From: a virus
DNA length: 32,856 bases
Direction: 5' to 3' (one strand)
IMG/VR virus record: IMGVR_UViG_3300030450_002371
Span: 1 to 32,856 of that record
Under the pieces are notes generated by a model. That model searched no databases, was not told where the DNA came from, and saw nothing but the letters and a program-made list of their open reading frames with translations. Below, in pieces: positions 1 through 7,203 of this stretch. Position numbers and translations under genes: made by a program. Position 1 is the stretch's first letter; every line of letters starts with the position of its first letter.

Positions 1-1
1 T

Positions 2-2446
2 ATAGAAATAAGAACTAAAAAAGATACAAAATTACGATTAGAAGATATAACTAAAAAAGATTTATTAGCTGTTATGCGCGGTGAAAAAGAAAAAGGAGAT
101 ATGATAGAAATATGGAATCAAGCTGGAACATCTACAAGTGAAATAAGAATTGGAGAAATACCATACAATAATTACGTTCCTAATTATTTTCCCTTATCAA
201 TAACTCAGAAATTTTTTGACTTTGTTTCAACAGCTGAAGGAAATAAATATATTATAGATAAAATTATAGAAAGCTCCCCAGAGTTGTTAGCTGAAAAGGA
301 CATCCATGTTAGACGCGCTATAGCTGAAGATATGTTAGTAAATTTAAAAGGATTTAGTAGGGATAATAAAGTAAACACTAAAATACCTGACGGTCAAGTC
401 TTCTCAAGAATTGCAGACTTAGACGCTTGGGTATATTATGATAAAATAAATAAAGAATTGATTAATCCCGATAAAGTTTTTAAAGAGGATGGTACGCCAT
501 TTAAAGTTAATGATTCAATTAAGACTGCTGATGGAAGAACGCTTACAGTTGGTAAAGCTTTACAAGTGTATAGCACAGAGCCTATGGAAATTATTAATAA
601 TTATGTTAGAAAAACTTCAAGGTCTATAGCTTCTTATCAAGCTTTTGGCGGACCTGAAGGATTGGCTAAACCTATTCCAGCTCTAGGTCTTAATATACCT
701 GCCGCTATAGAAAGAATGAAAGCTGACATAATGAAATCAGGAATGAAGGAAGAAACAGCTGTATGGTTTGAAGATTTATCAATGCGCGTTATGAAAGACC
801 AAATATTTGGAAGAGATTACGATTATCCCTTTCTTGGTAAAAAATTAGGTAGAGCTTGGTGGTCTTCAGTAGGTTCTGCAACAAGAGCCAGCGCTATAGT
901 TGGACTATCCTTTCCTTTAAGCGGTGTAAAGAACTTTGCTTTAGGGCAAACGCAACTTGGTGTTTTATCGGGTAGAGAATGGTTGAAATCTTGGTTTCAT
1001 TTAATGACAAGCCCAGAGCAGAGAAAAATAGCTTCATCTTTAACTGAAGCTGCTGGCGTTAGAGGCGCTAATACATACGATTTATTTATTAAACCAACGA
1101 AGCCACTGCATGGTATGTTTACAAAGCCTAAAGGTTTAAGGGATGCTGGAAGAATGGGTTTGGAAGGCGTTAAAGAAGGTTTAATAATGTCTGGAATGAT
1201 GCGACCAACTGAATACTTTAATAGATATATGTCTATTATGATGACTCCGGGTGTAATGAAAGTTCACTTAGACAATCTATTAGGTGTAAAAAACTTTTCT
1301 AACAGAGGATACTCTAAGGCTACTTCTAGAAATATATTAACAGATAGCTTAAGATTTTCAAATAAAGAACTTGATGGAATGTTAGCTAGAAGAAAAGCAG
1401 GTGGAGAAGGATGGACAAATGACCAACTTGTTTGGGCGGCTGATAGAATGCATTCAATGACTCAAGGTGTTGGAGAACATCCATACATACCATACATAAT
1501 GGGACGCGATGGTTTTAAACCTTTAACATTGTTTTATAGAATAGCATATAGAATGACAGACCATATAGCTAAGACTGTGATTAAACCGGTTATGTATCAA
1601 GGTAATATATGGCCTATGATGAAATATGTTGGCTTATCAATGTCATCAGGTAGTCTTATGTACTCTACATACTGGTACGCATTTGGAGAAGAAAGAAAAA
1701 ATAGATTTAAAGACGCTCCAGCTGGTTATTGGGAAAACTTTATACGCGCTGAAGGATTAGGAATACTAAGCAATGCAGCTGACGAACATGGTAATTCAGT
1801 ATCAGATGCGTATACTCCTGTAGTATTTAGAAATTTTCTTGACCTTACAGAGGAAGCCATGAATATAATGCATGGAAAGAAAGGGGCTCGCGAAGGATTA
1901 AACTCTTTAGCTAAAAAAACAATAGCTGCTTACTCAGGATATCAAAGAGTGTATAAAAATTTAACTGAAGATACTACAAAGCGCGTGCTAGACTCAAAAA
2001 GAAGACAGAGTCAATTTTTAGACGCTTACTTTCCCGATTATAAACCTGTTATAGACTCTGGCGATGCTTTAACTAGAAACAGTCCTTACTACGAGAGCCT
2101 TAGAAATGTATTCTGGCTTGACACTCCAAACGCAAAGGATAAAGCTCATGCTTACTGGGTTGCTCTTAATTATTTAACGCATACAATTCAAAGACAGGAT
2201 GTAGCTTTAGCTAAGAATGAAGCTGCTGCTAGGAGTGAAGCAAAAAAACGTATTAAAAATGTTATATCAAAAATTAGACCAATACCAGAGTCTTGGAGGA
2301 AGCGCGGTAAGGGAGAGGCTACAACGAAGTACAGATTGTATAAATCTAAGCTTACGCAAGAACAGATACAGGAAGAAATGGCTCTAGAAAGGTTTTACAA
2401 ACGAAAGAAGCTAGAGTTTTGGAAAGCAGTGTCAGCGTTTAGATAA
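2..2446 (+). CDS. Large virion-type protein, C-terminal part (5' end outside window)
   Basis: The reading frame is open from base 2, with no stop before the first in-window ATG at 74, so this is the 3' part of a longer gene and not a 790-aa protein. The visible part is rich in Lys, Arg, Tyr and Trp with long predicted helices and no signal peptide. It has one moderately hydrophobic stretch (about residues 270-300 counted from the ATG) and a strongly basic, helical C-terminus. The length, late-strand orientation and position after the tail genes on a circularised map suggest an internal or ejected virion protein of the large 'polyvalent' type common in podophages. I see no lysozyme, protease or polymerase motif in the visible part. 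The virion role is inference; a tail or injection protein is the alternative. Confidence 0.6.
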   Translation: MEIRTKKDTKLRLEDITKKDLLAVMRGEKEKGDMIEIWNQAGTSTSEIRIGEIPYNNYVPNYFPLSITQKFFDFVSTAEGNKYIIDKIIESSPELLAEKDIHVRRAIAEDMLVNLKGFSRDNKVNTKIPDGQVFSRIADLDAWVYYDKINKELINPDKVFKEDGTPFKVNDSIKTADGRTLTVGKALQVYSTEPMEIINNYVRKTSRSIASYQAFGGPEGLAKPIPALGLNIPAAIERMKADIMKSGMKEETAVWFEDLSMRVMKDQIFGRDYDYPFLGKKLGRAWWSSVGSATRASAIVGLSFPLSGVKNFALGQTQLGVLSGREWLKSWFHLMTSPEQRKIASSLTEAAGVRGANTYDLFIKPTKPLHGMFTKPKGLRDAGRMGLEGVKEGLIMSGMMRPTEYFNRYMSIMMTPGVMKVHLDNLLGVKNFSNRGYSKATSRNILTDSLRFSNKELDGMLARRKAGGEGWTNDQLVWAADRMHSMTQGVGEHPYIPYIMGRDGFKPLTLFYRIAYRMTDHIAKTVIKPVMYQGNIWPMMKYVGLSMSSGSLMYSTYWYAFGEERKNRFKDAPAGYWENFIRAEGLGILSNAADEHGNSVSDAYTPVVFRNFLDLTEEAMNIMHGKKGAREGLNSLAKKTIAAYSGYQRVYKNLTEDTTKRVLDSKRRQSQFLDAYFPDYKPVIDSGDALTRNSPYYESLRNVFWLDTPNAKDKAHAYWVALNYLTHTIQRQDVALAKNEAAARSEAKKRIKNVISKIRPIPESWRKRGKGEATTKYRLYKSKLTQEQIQEEMALERFYKRKKLEFWKAVSAFR

Positions 2447-2461
2447 TATATGTGCAAATAA

Positions 2462-2485
2462 GGCGTTTAAAGGGGTCTATACGCC
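2462..2485. terminator. Candidate terminator between convergent genes
   Basis: GGCGTTTA at 2462-2469 pairs with TATACGCC at 2478-2485 (7 of 8 pairs) around an 8-nt loop. A short T run follows on the + strand and a T-rich stretch on the - strand. It lies in the 69-bp gap between the converging + gene (stop at 2446) and the last leftward gene (stop at 2516), where a bidirectional terminator is expected. The U tracts are poor, so confidence is low. Confidence 0.35.
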
Positions 2486-2515
2486 ACTTTTAAGTACACT
2501 AACGACACATCATAC

Positions 2516-2737
2516 CTAACTATCAATACTACGCTTTTTATACAGTATTCTCAGCTCTCTCAATAATATATTAAGTTTAGCTATACTGCAATCCATTAAA
2601 CTTTCATCGCCAACTATTAATGCTTTGGCTTTTAACGTAATATCAACACCTAAGTATGACTGTGCCGTTGCATACTTACCTATTAATTCCCTTCGCTTAG
2701 AAGGGTACTTCGCTACTGTTGTCTTCTTTACTTCCAT
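2516..2737 (-). CDS. Small hypothetical protein (73 aa), last gene of the leftward cluster
   Basis: A short basic, helical protein beginning MEVKKTTVAKYPSKRRE. I do not recognise a family. The frame stays open upstream to another ATG at 2785. I prefer 2737 because it leaves a 41-bp instead of an 89-bp overlap with the preceding gene. Neither start has a strong ribosome binding site: GCGAAAAAG precedes 2737. It is the last gene before the convergent rightward gene, and its translation is probably coupled to that of the upstream 77-aa gene. Confidence 0.5.
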   Translation of the reverse strand: MEVKKTTVAKYPSKRRELIGKYATAQSYLGVDITLKAKALIVGDESLMDCSIAKLNILLRELRILYKKRSIDS

Positions 2738-2930
2738 CTTTTTCGCGAGGTTCGGATACAGATACCGATAGGTAATCGTTACCATTCTTGGAGGTATTAC
2801 TCCAAGCGGCTAAGGCCCATTCTTTACCTTCTACTGTAACAGTACCAGTAAAGTCAGGACGCTTATCCCCTTCCTCTTTGTATTTGTTTGGAAATAAGAC
2901 ACCGCGCATGTCGTTTTCGTAATCGCTCAT
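2697..2930 (-). CDS. Small DUF736-like protein (77 aa)
   Basis: The sequence runs from an N-terminal 'GVLFPNKYKEEGDKRPDFTG' patch to a beta-rich core (GKEWALAAWSNTSKNG, then DYLSVSVSEPREK) and an acidic tail ending in DNSSEVPF. This resembles the small DUF736-like proteins common in phage replication regions. An acidic tail ending in Pro-Phe is also seen in single-stranded DNA-binding proteins, so an ssDNA or protein-interaction role is possible. Its ATG overlaps the methyltransferase stop as ATGA (2927-2930), which implies translational coupling. The family call is by eye. Confidence 0.6.
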   Translation of the reverse strand: MSDYENDMRGVLFPNKYKEEGDKRPDFTGTVTVEGKEWALAAWSNTSKNGNDYLSVSVSEPREKDGSKEDNSSEVPF

Positions 2931-4180
2931 ATGAACATCTCCATTTGTGAGGTTCTCTGTTTAATTAAAGCGTGATACTCTTCGTTGAGTTCAACGCCTG
3001 TGTAAAGTCTTCCTAATCTTTTAGAATATTCAGCGATAGTACCTGAACCCATGAATGGGTCTAATACTATACCGCCTTCTCTAGACCCTGCTATTATACA
3101 ATCTGTTATAAGTTCTGGCGGAAACGTAGCAAAATGAGCTCCTTTATATGCTTTAGTAGATACTGTCCACACAGAGCGCTTGTTTCTTTTACCATAATGT
3201 ACTGGCTCTCCTTTTCCTTCAGCTCTGTTAACGTGCATAGATTGTACGCTTTGACCTTTTTCTTTTAAATTTTTGTGTTCAGAATCTTCTACTGTCCATA
3301 CGGAACGCTTATTACGTTTCTCATACGTCTTGAAGTTTCCTGCTCCTACAGCGGCAGCACCCTGCAGCCCATGTCGCATGGGCTCTCCGTCTAATTTGCG
3401 CTGTTCCCATGAAGTACCTGTATTAGGGGTTACAGTAGGTTCTTTAATAGAATCAGCGTCATAGTAGTATTGCGGGTTCTTAGACAAGAGAAACATATAT
3501 TCATGTGATTTAGTACATCTGTCATTCACGCTCTCAGGCATAGGATTAGGCTTATGCCAAATAATATCCTGTCTTAAATACCATCCATATTTCTGCAAGG
3601 CTAGTGCTGCTCGCCAAGGAATACCAATTAAATCTTTATTTTTTAATCCAGCTACCTTAGCTGGTCTAAGAGAGCCAATAGAACCTGTGTCCACTTGCCT
3701 TTTTACGCTTTGTATTTCACTTACGCCTCCAGACTTGCCTGTAGAACCTGCATATGAATCGCCTAGATTAAGCCATAGAGTGCCATCATCTTTAAGTATG
3801 CGATGTACTTCACCAAATACATTAACTAATTGTTCTATGTAATCACTGACTTCTTCTTCAAGTCCAATCTGACTGTCTACTCTCTTTGCACCGCATCGTT
3901 TACACTCTGATTTATATATAGCATCGCCAACACCTAACATTTCATCAAAATTCTTATGTCCTGTTATACATTTATCAGATTTCTTTGTATCTCTGCGATG
4001 AGAGCAGTTTTCATCTCCACCTACCCAAGTAGATGTACCATAGTCACGCAAACCCCAGTAAGGAGGCGAGGTTATACAAGTGTCAACGCATTTATCAGGA
4101 AATTCTTTTAAAACTTCCCTAGAGTCGCCAAGAAAAACCTTATTGGTTATTTCTTTAACTGTTTTTTGTTGGTCTATCAC
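2927..4180 (-). CDS. Site-specific DNA methyltransferase (TSPPY type, N4-cytosine or N6-adenine)
   Basis: Transfers a methyl group from S-adenosylmethionine to an exocyclic amino group in DNA, probably to protect phage DNA from restriction. Motif IV TSPPY is at residues 37-41 and the SAM-binding DPFMGSGT at 374-381, so the motif order is that of beta-class amino-methyltransferases; SPPY is commoner in N4-cytosine enzymes. Cysteines C59, C71, C93 and C96 resemble the zinc-knuckle insert of phage relatives. The family motif PNPMPESVNDRCTKSHE is at 211-227. The decapeptide KRNKRSVWTV occurs twice (288-297 and 331-340), an unusual duplication. The start is GTG at 4180, with GAGAG five bases upstream lying inside the neighbouring gene. 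No restriction enzyme is next to it. Confidence 0.88.
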   Translation of the reverse strand: MIDQQKTVKEITNKVFLGDSREVLKEFPDKCVDTCITSPPYWGLRDYGTSTWVGGDENCSHRRDTKKSDKCITGHKNFDEMLGVGDAIYKSECKRCGAKRVDSQIGLEEEVSDYIEQLVNVFGEVHRILKDDGTLWLNLGDSYAGSTGKSGGVSEIQSVKRQVDTGSIGSLRPAKVAGLKNKDLIGIPWRAALALQKYGWYLRQDIIWHKPNPMPESVNDRCTKSHEYMFLLSKNPQYYYDADSIKEPTVTPNTGTSWEQRKLDGEPMRHGLQGAAAVGAGNFKTYEKRNKRSVWTVEDSEHKNLKEKGQSVQSMHVNRAEGKGEPVHYGKRNKRSVWTVSTKAYKGAHFATFPPELITDCIIAGSREGGIVLDPFMGSGTIAEYSKRLGRLYTGVELNEEYHALIKQRTSQMEMFI

Positions 4181-4214
4181 TCATACTCTCAGGCATTGGA
4201 TTAGGTCTATCATG
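4155..4214 (-). repeat. Methyltransferase gene relic (partial copy of 3500-3556)
   Basis: On the - strand, CCTAATCCAATGCCTGAGAG here matches CCTAATCCTATGCCTGAGAG inside the methyltransferase gene with one mismatch in 20, and similarity continues on both sides with synonymous and conservative changes. It encodes the family motif PNPMPES-(x)2-DR-x-TK out of its normal context, in frame with the upstream unknown gene. Confidence 0.7.
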
Positions 4215-4553
4215 AACGCTGAAACTTTTTTCTTCAACGGTGTTCTCTTGCTCTTTTTTGTCGCTATCAAAATTCAATTTTTCTAATTGCAAATTTTTAC
4301 TAGAGCCATTTTTTGGCGTTTCATTAAGATGATATTTGTTTAATATAGCATCTGAAACCTCTCTAGCGTCCATACAGTCTACTAAAAAGTTTGTTAAGTA
4401 TGCTCCACCTTGATAAGGAAAAGGATATATTTTATCCTCGTTCTTACATAGTTGTACGCATATCTCAGCTAGTTCTTTAAAAGTAAGCTGATGACCATTT
4501 ACTCTTACAATTAAATCGCCTTCTGCTTTATTTCCTTTTGAATATTCAATCAT
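4155..4553 (-). CDS. Hypothetical protein (132 aa) with a methyltransferase-derived C-terminal tail
   Basis: The start at 4553 is chosen because GGAAGGTGA lies just upstream; a longer frame opens at 4580 without such a site. Residues 1 to about 80 form a compact domain I do not recognise (GDLIVRVNGHQLTFKELAEI, then a Cys-containing helix). They are followed by a charged low-complexity linker. The last 19 residues, HDRPNPMPESMSDRPTKNS, match residues 209-227 of the adjacent methyltransferase, so the tail appears to be a leftover of another methyltransferase copy. The gene overlaps the methyltransferase by 26 bp and supplies its ribosome binding site. Confidence 0.65.
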   Translation of the reverse strand: MIEYSKGNKAEGDLIVRVNGHQLTFKELAEICVQLCKNEDKIYPFPYQGGAYLTNFLVDCMDAREVSDAILNKYHLNETPKNGSSKNLQLEKLNFDSDKKEQENTVEEKSFSVHDRPNPMPESMSDRPTKNS

Positions 4554-4743
4554 TTTTTTCACCTTCCGGTACTTTTTCAAATCTATAGTACCCTTTTGTT
4601 ACATATAAGCGAAGTTTCGCAAGTCTTCTAGCAGCAGCTCCATCTTTTTGTATCTTGCCTTTCTTTAACAGTCGCTCATATAATACTATTGCTTCAATAA
4701 TAGATATTTTATCTACTGTTTTATGTATGTCGTGTAATCTCAT
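4546..4743 (-). CDS. Small hypothetical protein (65 aa)
   Basis: A basic, mostly helical protein (MRLHDIHKTVDKISIIEAIV at the start, then GAAARRLAKLRLYVTKGYYR). I do not recognise a family. The helix-turn-helix-like spacing of short helices with a basic second half would fit a nucleic-acid binder, but this is weak inference. AAGGAAAGGC lies just upstream of the ATG. It overlaps the next gene by 8 bp, and that gene's ribosome binding site lies in its 3' end. It is the first gene after a 146-bp structured gap. Confidence 0.6.
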   Translation of the reverse strand: MRLHDIHKTVDKISIIEAIVLYERLLKKGKIQKDGAAARRLAKLRLYVTKGYYRFEKVPEGEKND

Positions 4744-4759
4744 ATTGCCTTTCCTTGTT

Positions 4760-4865
4760 ATATGGGGCCACTATTTCCCGGGAGCGGAGAAAAGGATTTA
4801 AACTCCGCAGCGACCCCATATTTTGCCAACCAAACGAACAGCCTAACTTACTGCTCTTGCTCCCG
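4760..4865 (-). ncRNA. Structured intergenic RNA, possible pseudoknot or leader element
   Basis: The 146-bp gap 4744-4889 holds no gene but several strong pairings. ATATGGGG (4760-4767) pairs with CCCCATAT (4814-4821), GCGGAG (4784-4789) pairs with CTCCGC (4803-4808), and CGGGAGC (4779-4785) can pair with GCTCCCG (4859-4865). The last pairing crosses the first stem, so the set can form a pseudoknot, and it shares two bases with the second stem. On the - strand the element sits in the leader of the 65-aa gene. It has a 7-8 bp acceptor-like closing stem but cannot be folded as a tRNA. Function unknown; leader, processing site or small RNA are all possible. Confidence 0.45.
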
Positions 4866-4889
4866 TATAAACAGTGCCACATACCGGTT

Positions 4890-5222
4890 TCACTGTTCAA
4901 ATTGTTTATCTAATAATGATATTAATAATAAATAGTGCTCTAAAGGAATAGAAATGTATGGATTCATTCTATCTGCTCTAAACACTACGCCAATTTCTTT
5001 TTTCTCAGGTAGAACCCACCTAGGTACAATCTTCCTGCGCTTACAACCATAATACTTACCATTTATTTCAACATCACCCTTTTCGTGTTGAGCTCCGCCC
5101 CTGTCCCTGTTGTGAGCTTCTAGGTTGAAGCTTTTTGCCATCTTTACTGCTTGTCTTTGGAGTTCCGCTCCTCTTTGTCTGTTGCGCTTCCCCCTCTTTT
5201 GATGCTCTTTTGATTTGCTCAT
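4890..5222 (-). CDS. PD-(D/E)XK resolvase-like nuclease (110 aa), atypical active site
   Basis: The N-terminus is very basic. The core RGAELQRQ (E20), GDV (D50) and YGCKRRK (K61) follows the layout of small phage Holliday-junction-resolvase-like PD-(D/E)XK nucleases, which cut branched recombination or replication intermediates. In that family the last motif is normally (D/E)-x-K; here position 59 is Gly (G-C-K), so a catalytic acidic residue appears to be missing or shifted. The first 49 codons overlap the 3' end of the upstream gene in another frame (149 bp). It is the last gene before the structured gap. Family assignment is moderate; activity is uncertain. Confidence 0.6.
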   Translation of the reverse strand: MSKSKEHQKRGKRNRQRGAELQRQAVKMAKSFNLEAHNRDRGGAQHEKGDVEINGKYYGCKRRKIVPRWVLPEKKEIGVVFRADRMNPYISIPLEHYLLLISLLDKQFEQ

Positions 5223-5403
5223 CTATTTTACTGCTCATCCTTTCTGTAAATGGTTCTAAATCATTTTTATATTCAAGATATTGCTCAAACATATTCATTG
5301 TAGCGTTTAAGTTTGGGTTTACAACTTTTTGTATATAAACCTCTAACATGGCTATACGCTTTTCAAGTTCTTTTATTGTTGGTTTTTTATTGGCATACTT
5401 CAC
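5074..5403 (-). CDS. Hypothetical coiled-coil protein (109 aa)
   Basis: GTG start at 5403 with a strong AGAGGAG site 7 bases upstream. Residues 1-70 are a heptad-like helical segment (KELEKRIAMLEVYIQKVV). The C-terminal 40 residues become a Ser/Lys/Gln-rich low-complexity tail exactly where the gene overlaps the nuclease gene in another frame. The tail may therefore be unconstrained and shaped by the nuclease frame. It probably oligomerises; function unknown. It overlaps the upstream 73-aa gene by 17 bp. Confidence 0.6.
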   Translation of the reverse strand: MKYANKKPTIKELEKRIAMLEVYIQKVVNPNLNATMNMFEQYLEYKNDLEPFTERMSSKIDEQIKRASKEGEAQQTKRSGTPKTSSKDGKKLQPRSSQQGQGRSSTRKG

Positions 5404-5608
5404 AAGATGCTCCTCTCGCTTCTTTTTCTGTCATAAGACTTTCTTCTTTTTTACTTTCAGTTTTCCCATGTTCAGCCATTTCTATAGCTTCTTTAAGTTT
5501 TAAAATTATTACAGAAGATTTGCCGTAATACTTCTTAACCATGCGCTTATAATCCTTTAAGCACTCTAAAATAAAATCAGCCTCTTCTTTGTTATACCTT
5601 ACTACCAT
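5387..5608 (-). CDS. Small hypothetical protein (73 aa)
   Basis: A helical, highly charged protein (MVVRYNKEEADFILECLKDY, then a second helix IILKLKEAIEMAEHG). It has two cysteines close to the end (ASCEVCQ). I do not recognise a family. It overlaps the helicase 3' end by 17 bp and the downstream coiled-coil gene by 17 bp, and its last codons carry that gene's Shine-Dalgarno site. It is clearly part of the same transcript as the helicase. Confidence 0.6.
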   Translation of the reverse strand: MVVRYNKEEADFILECLKDYKRMVKKYYGKSSVIILKLKEAIEMAEHGKTESKKEESLMTEKEARGASCEVCQ

Positions 5609-6932
5609 TTTCTTTTCTCCTCTTAAGAATTTGATACATATCTTTTAATGCGGTGTCTGTATCGTTAAATATACTACACCTATCTCCTTGCACCCCCAAC
5701 CTAACAGAACCAGTCCTGCCATAGCGATTCTTACCTAATATAACTTCAAGCTCATTTTCTCCGCCATCGCTATCGTGAAAATTATATCTATAATCATAAT
5801 ACATAAATAGTACGCTTTCTGCATCTTGTTCAATAGAGCCTGAATCCCGTAAGTCTCGTAATATAGGGCGCTTATTGGCTCTTGATTCGCATTCTCTATT
5901 TAACTGAGATACTAACAATGCACACATATTATGTGTTTTAGCTGCTCTTTTGTACTGTTTCATAATTGCATCAACACGAAGCCTATTATCATCAACGCCA
6001 AATACATCTATTAAACCAATATAATCATCAACAACAACATCGGGTTTATGTTTTCTTATTTCACGCATAGCTTGGTCTATGTCAAATATATTATCAAACA
6101 TCATTAAGTTTTGGAACTTATCTTTTATTCTGCCTTTAGCTAATTCTAAATCTTTTTCTTCTGAACTGCTCATAGATTCTGAGCGCAATGTTCCATAGCT
6201 AATAAAATCAGATTCCATCACTATAAGTTTTTTCATCATCTCAACATTAGACATTTCTCTATTGAATACAATTACTTTCTGTTTTGTGTATATTAAATTT
6301 CTGACTATGTTAAGCATCATTGTAGATTTAAAGTGCCCGGGTCTGCCCGCTATAACTGTAATCTCCCCACGCGTCATTCCACCAGTGAGTTTGTCAAGAT
6401 TTCCATAGTTATATGGTATTAATGTATTATGCGCTTTTATACTTTCAATAGTGTTATCAACTAAAGTGCTTAAATCAAATTTTTCTCTAGTCTTTAAATT
6501 TAATATATCTTCTATTTCGTTGTTTAGTTTCTGTAACACCTCATAAGCTTTTTCGCCTCCAATGCCCATGAGGTTTTTAATCTCTTGAGATTTTCTAACA
6601 ACTTTGCGTATAAGCCATTTTTCATATAGTATCTTTGCGTAACCTTCCGCTGTTGCAGTGGTAGGCACATCTTCTAATAAACCTGTTAAATAAAAACCTG
6701 TAACTTTATCGTCATTAGGCTTAAACTTTGATAATATAGTAACTATATCAATGATTCCTTCACCGTTTCTGCGCATGGAAGTCATAGCTTCCCATACTTG
6801 GCGATTTACATCACTATAAAAGACATCAGGTTCAGGTATAAAACCACCAACCTTGTCTATTACATCATTATCAACTAATATTTGTCCTAATAACGCTTTT
6901 TCTGTTTCAGGCGAATGTATTGCTAATTGCAT
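5592..6932 (-). CDS. dnaB: Replicative DNA helicase, DnaB family
   Basis: Hexameric 5'-3' replicative helicase that unwinds the fork using ATP. The N-terminal domain (residues 1-110, with PETEKALLGQILVDNDVID) is followed by a linker and a RecA-like domain. Walker A is GRPGHFKST at 196-204, with Phe where Gly is usual before Lys. Walker B is VVVDD at 299-303, SQLNR is at 342-346, LRDSGSIEQDAE at 361-372, and KNRYGRTG near residue 400 contains the arginine-finger region. At 446 aa it is full length. An AAGGG site precedes the ATG. No primase or loader is recognisable nearby, so the host primase may be used. Confidence 0.93.
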   Translation of the reverse strand: MQLAIHSPETEKALLGQILVDNDVIDKVGGFIPEPDVFYSDVNRQVWEAMTSMRRNGEGIIDIVTILSKFKPNDDKVTGFYLTGLLEDVPTTATAEGYAKILYEKWLIRKVVRKSQEIKNLMGIGGEKAYEVLQKLNNEIEDILNLKTREKFDLSTLVDNTIESIKAHNTLIPYNYGNLDKLTGGMTRGEITVIAGRPGHFKSTMMLNIVRNLIYTKQKVIVFNREMSNVEMMKKLIVMESDFISYGTLRSESMSSSEEKDLELAKGRIKDKFQNLMMFDNIFDIDQAMREIRKHKPDVVVDDYIGLIDVFGVDDNRLRVDAIMKQYKRAAKTHNMCALLVSQLNRECESRANKRPILRDLRDSGSIEQDAESVLFMYYDYRYNFHDSDGGENELEVILGKNRYGRTGSVRLGVQGDRCSIFNDTDTALKDMYQILKRRKENGSKV

Positions 6933-6933
6933 A

Positions 6934-7203
6934 TTAATCCCTTATAATTGTCCATTCGTGTGAGTATTTCATAAAACCTAACCTTTGGCGTTTGTATTTA
7001 AACCTATATCCTATAGATTTTAATACAGATATTTGAGAGGCGATGGATGTTTCTCCATATAGAAGCATCGCATCGGCCTCTGTTATTGTTTCTTGAGTCT
7101 TAAAGTGACTCGCTATTGGGTATGCGGAAGGGAAGTCTTTCCATCTAAAACCCTCGTAAGGGTCGCCACAATAGCCTTTGTTCTTCCTGTTTTTGACATC
7201 CAT
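6934..7203 (-). CDS. Winged helix-turn-helix protein (89 aa)
   Basis: Residues 38-86 read as a short winged helix domain: ITEADAMLLYGETSIASQI-(x)3-LKSIGYRFK, then a beta wing ending in HEWTII. This is the pattern of the small phage HTH_39-like domain (an N-terminal helix, a TSIASQI-type helix, then a wing). The first 30 residues overlap the SSB-like gene by 91 bp and are Gly/Tyr/Lys rich. The ATG has GAGGA upstream. It lies 1 bp before the helicase start, so it could act in replication initiation or as a transcription regulator; I cannot tell which. Confidence 0.65.
   Translation of the reverse strand: MDVKNRKNKGYCGDPYEGFRWKDFPSAYPIASHFKTQETITEADAMLLYGETSIASQISVLKSIGYRFKYKRQRLGFMKYSHEWTIIRD

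Noticed and set aside
4760-4821. A tRNA gene closed by ATATGGGG/CCCCATAT
   Set aside because: Only about 60 bases lie between the stem ends and there are no D, anticodon or T arms of normal size; kept as a structured RNA only.
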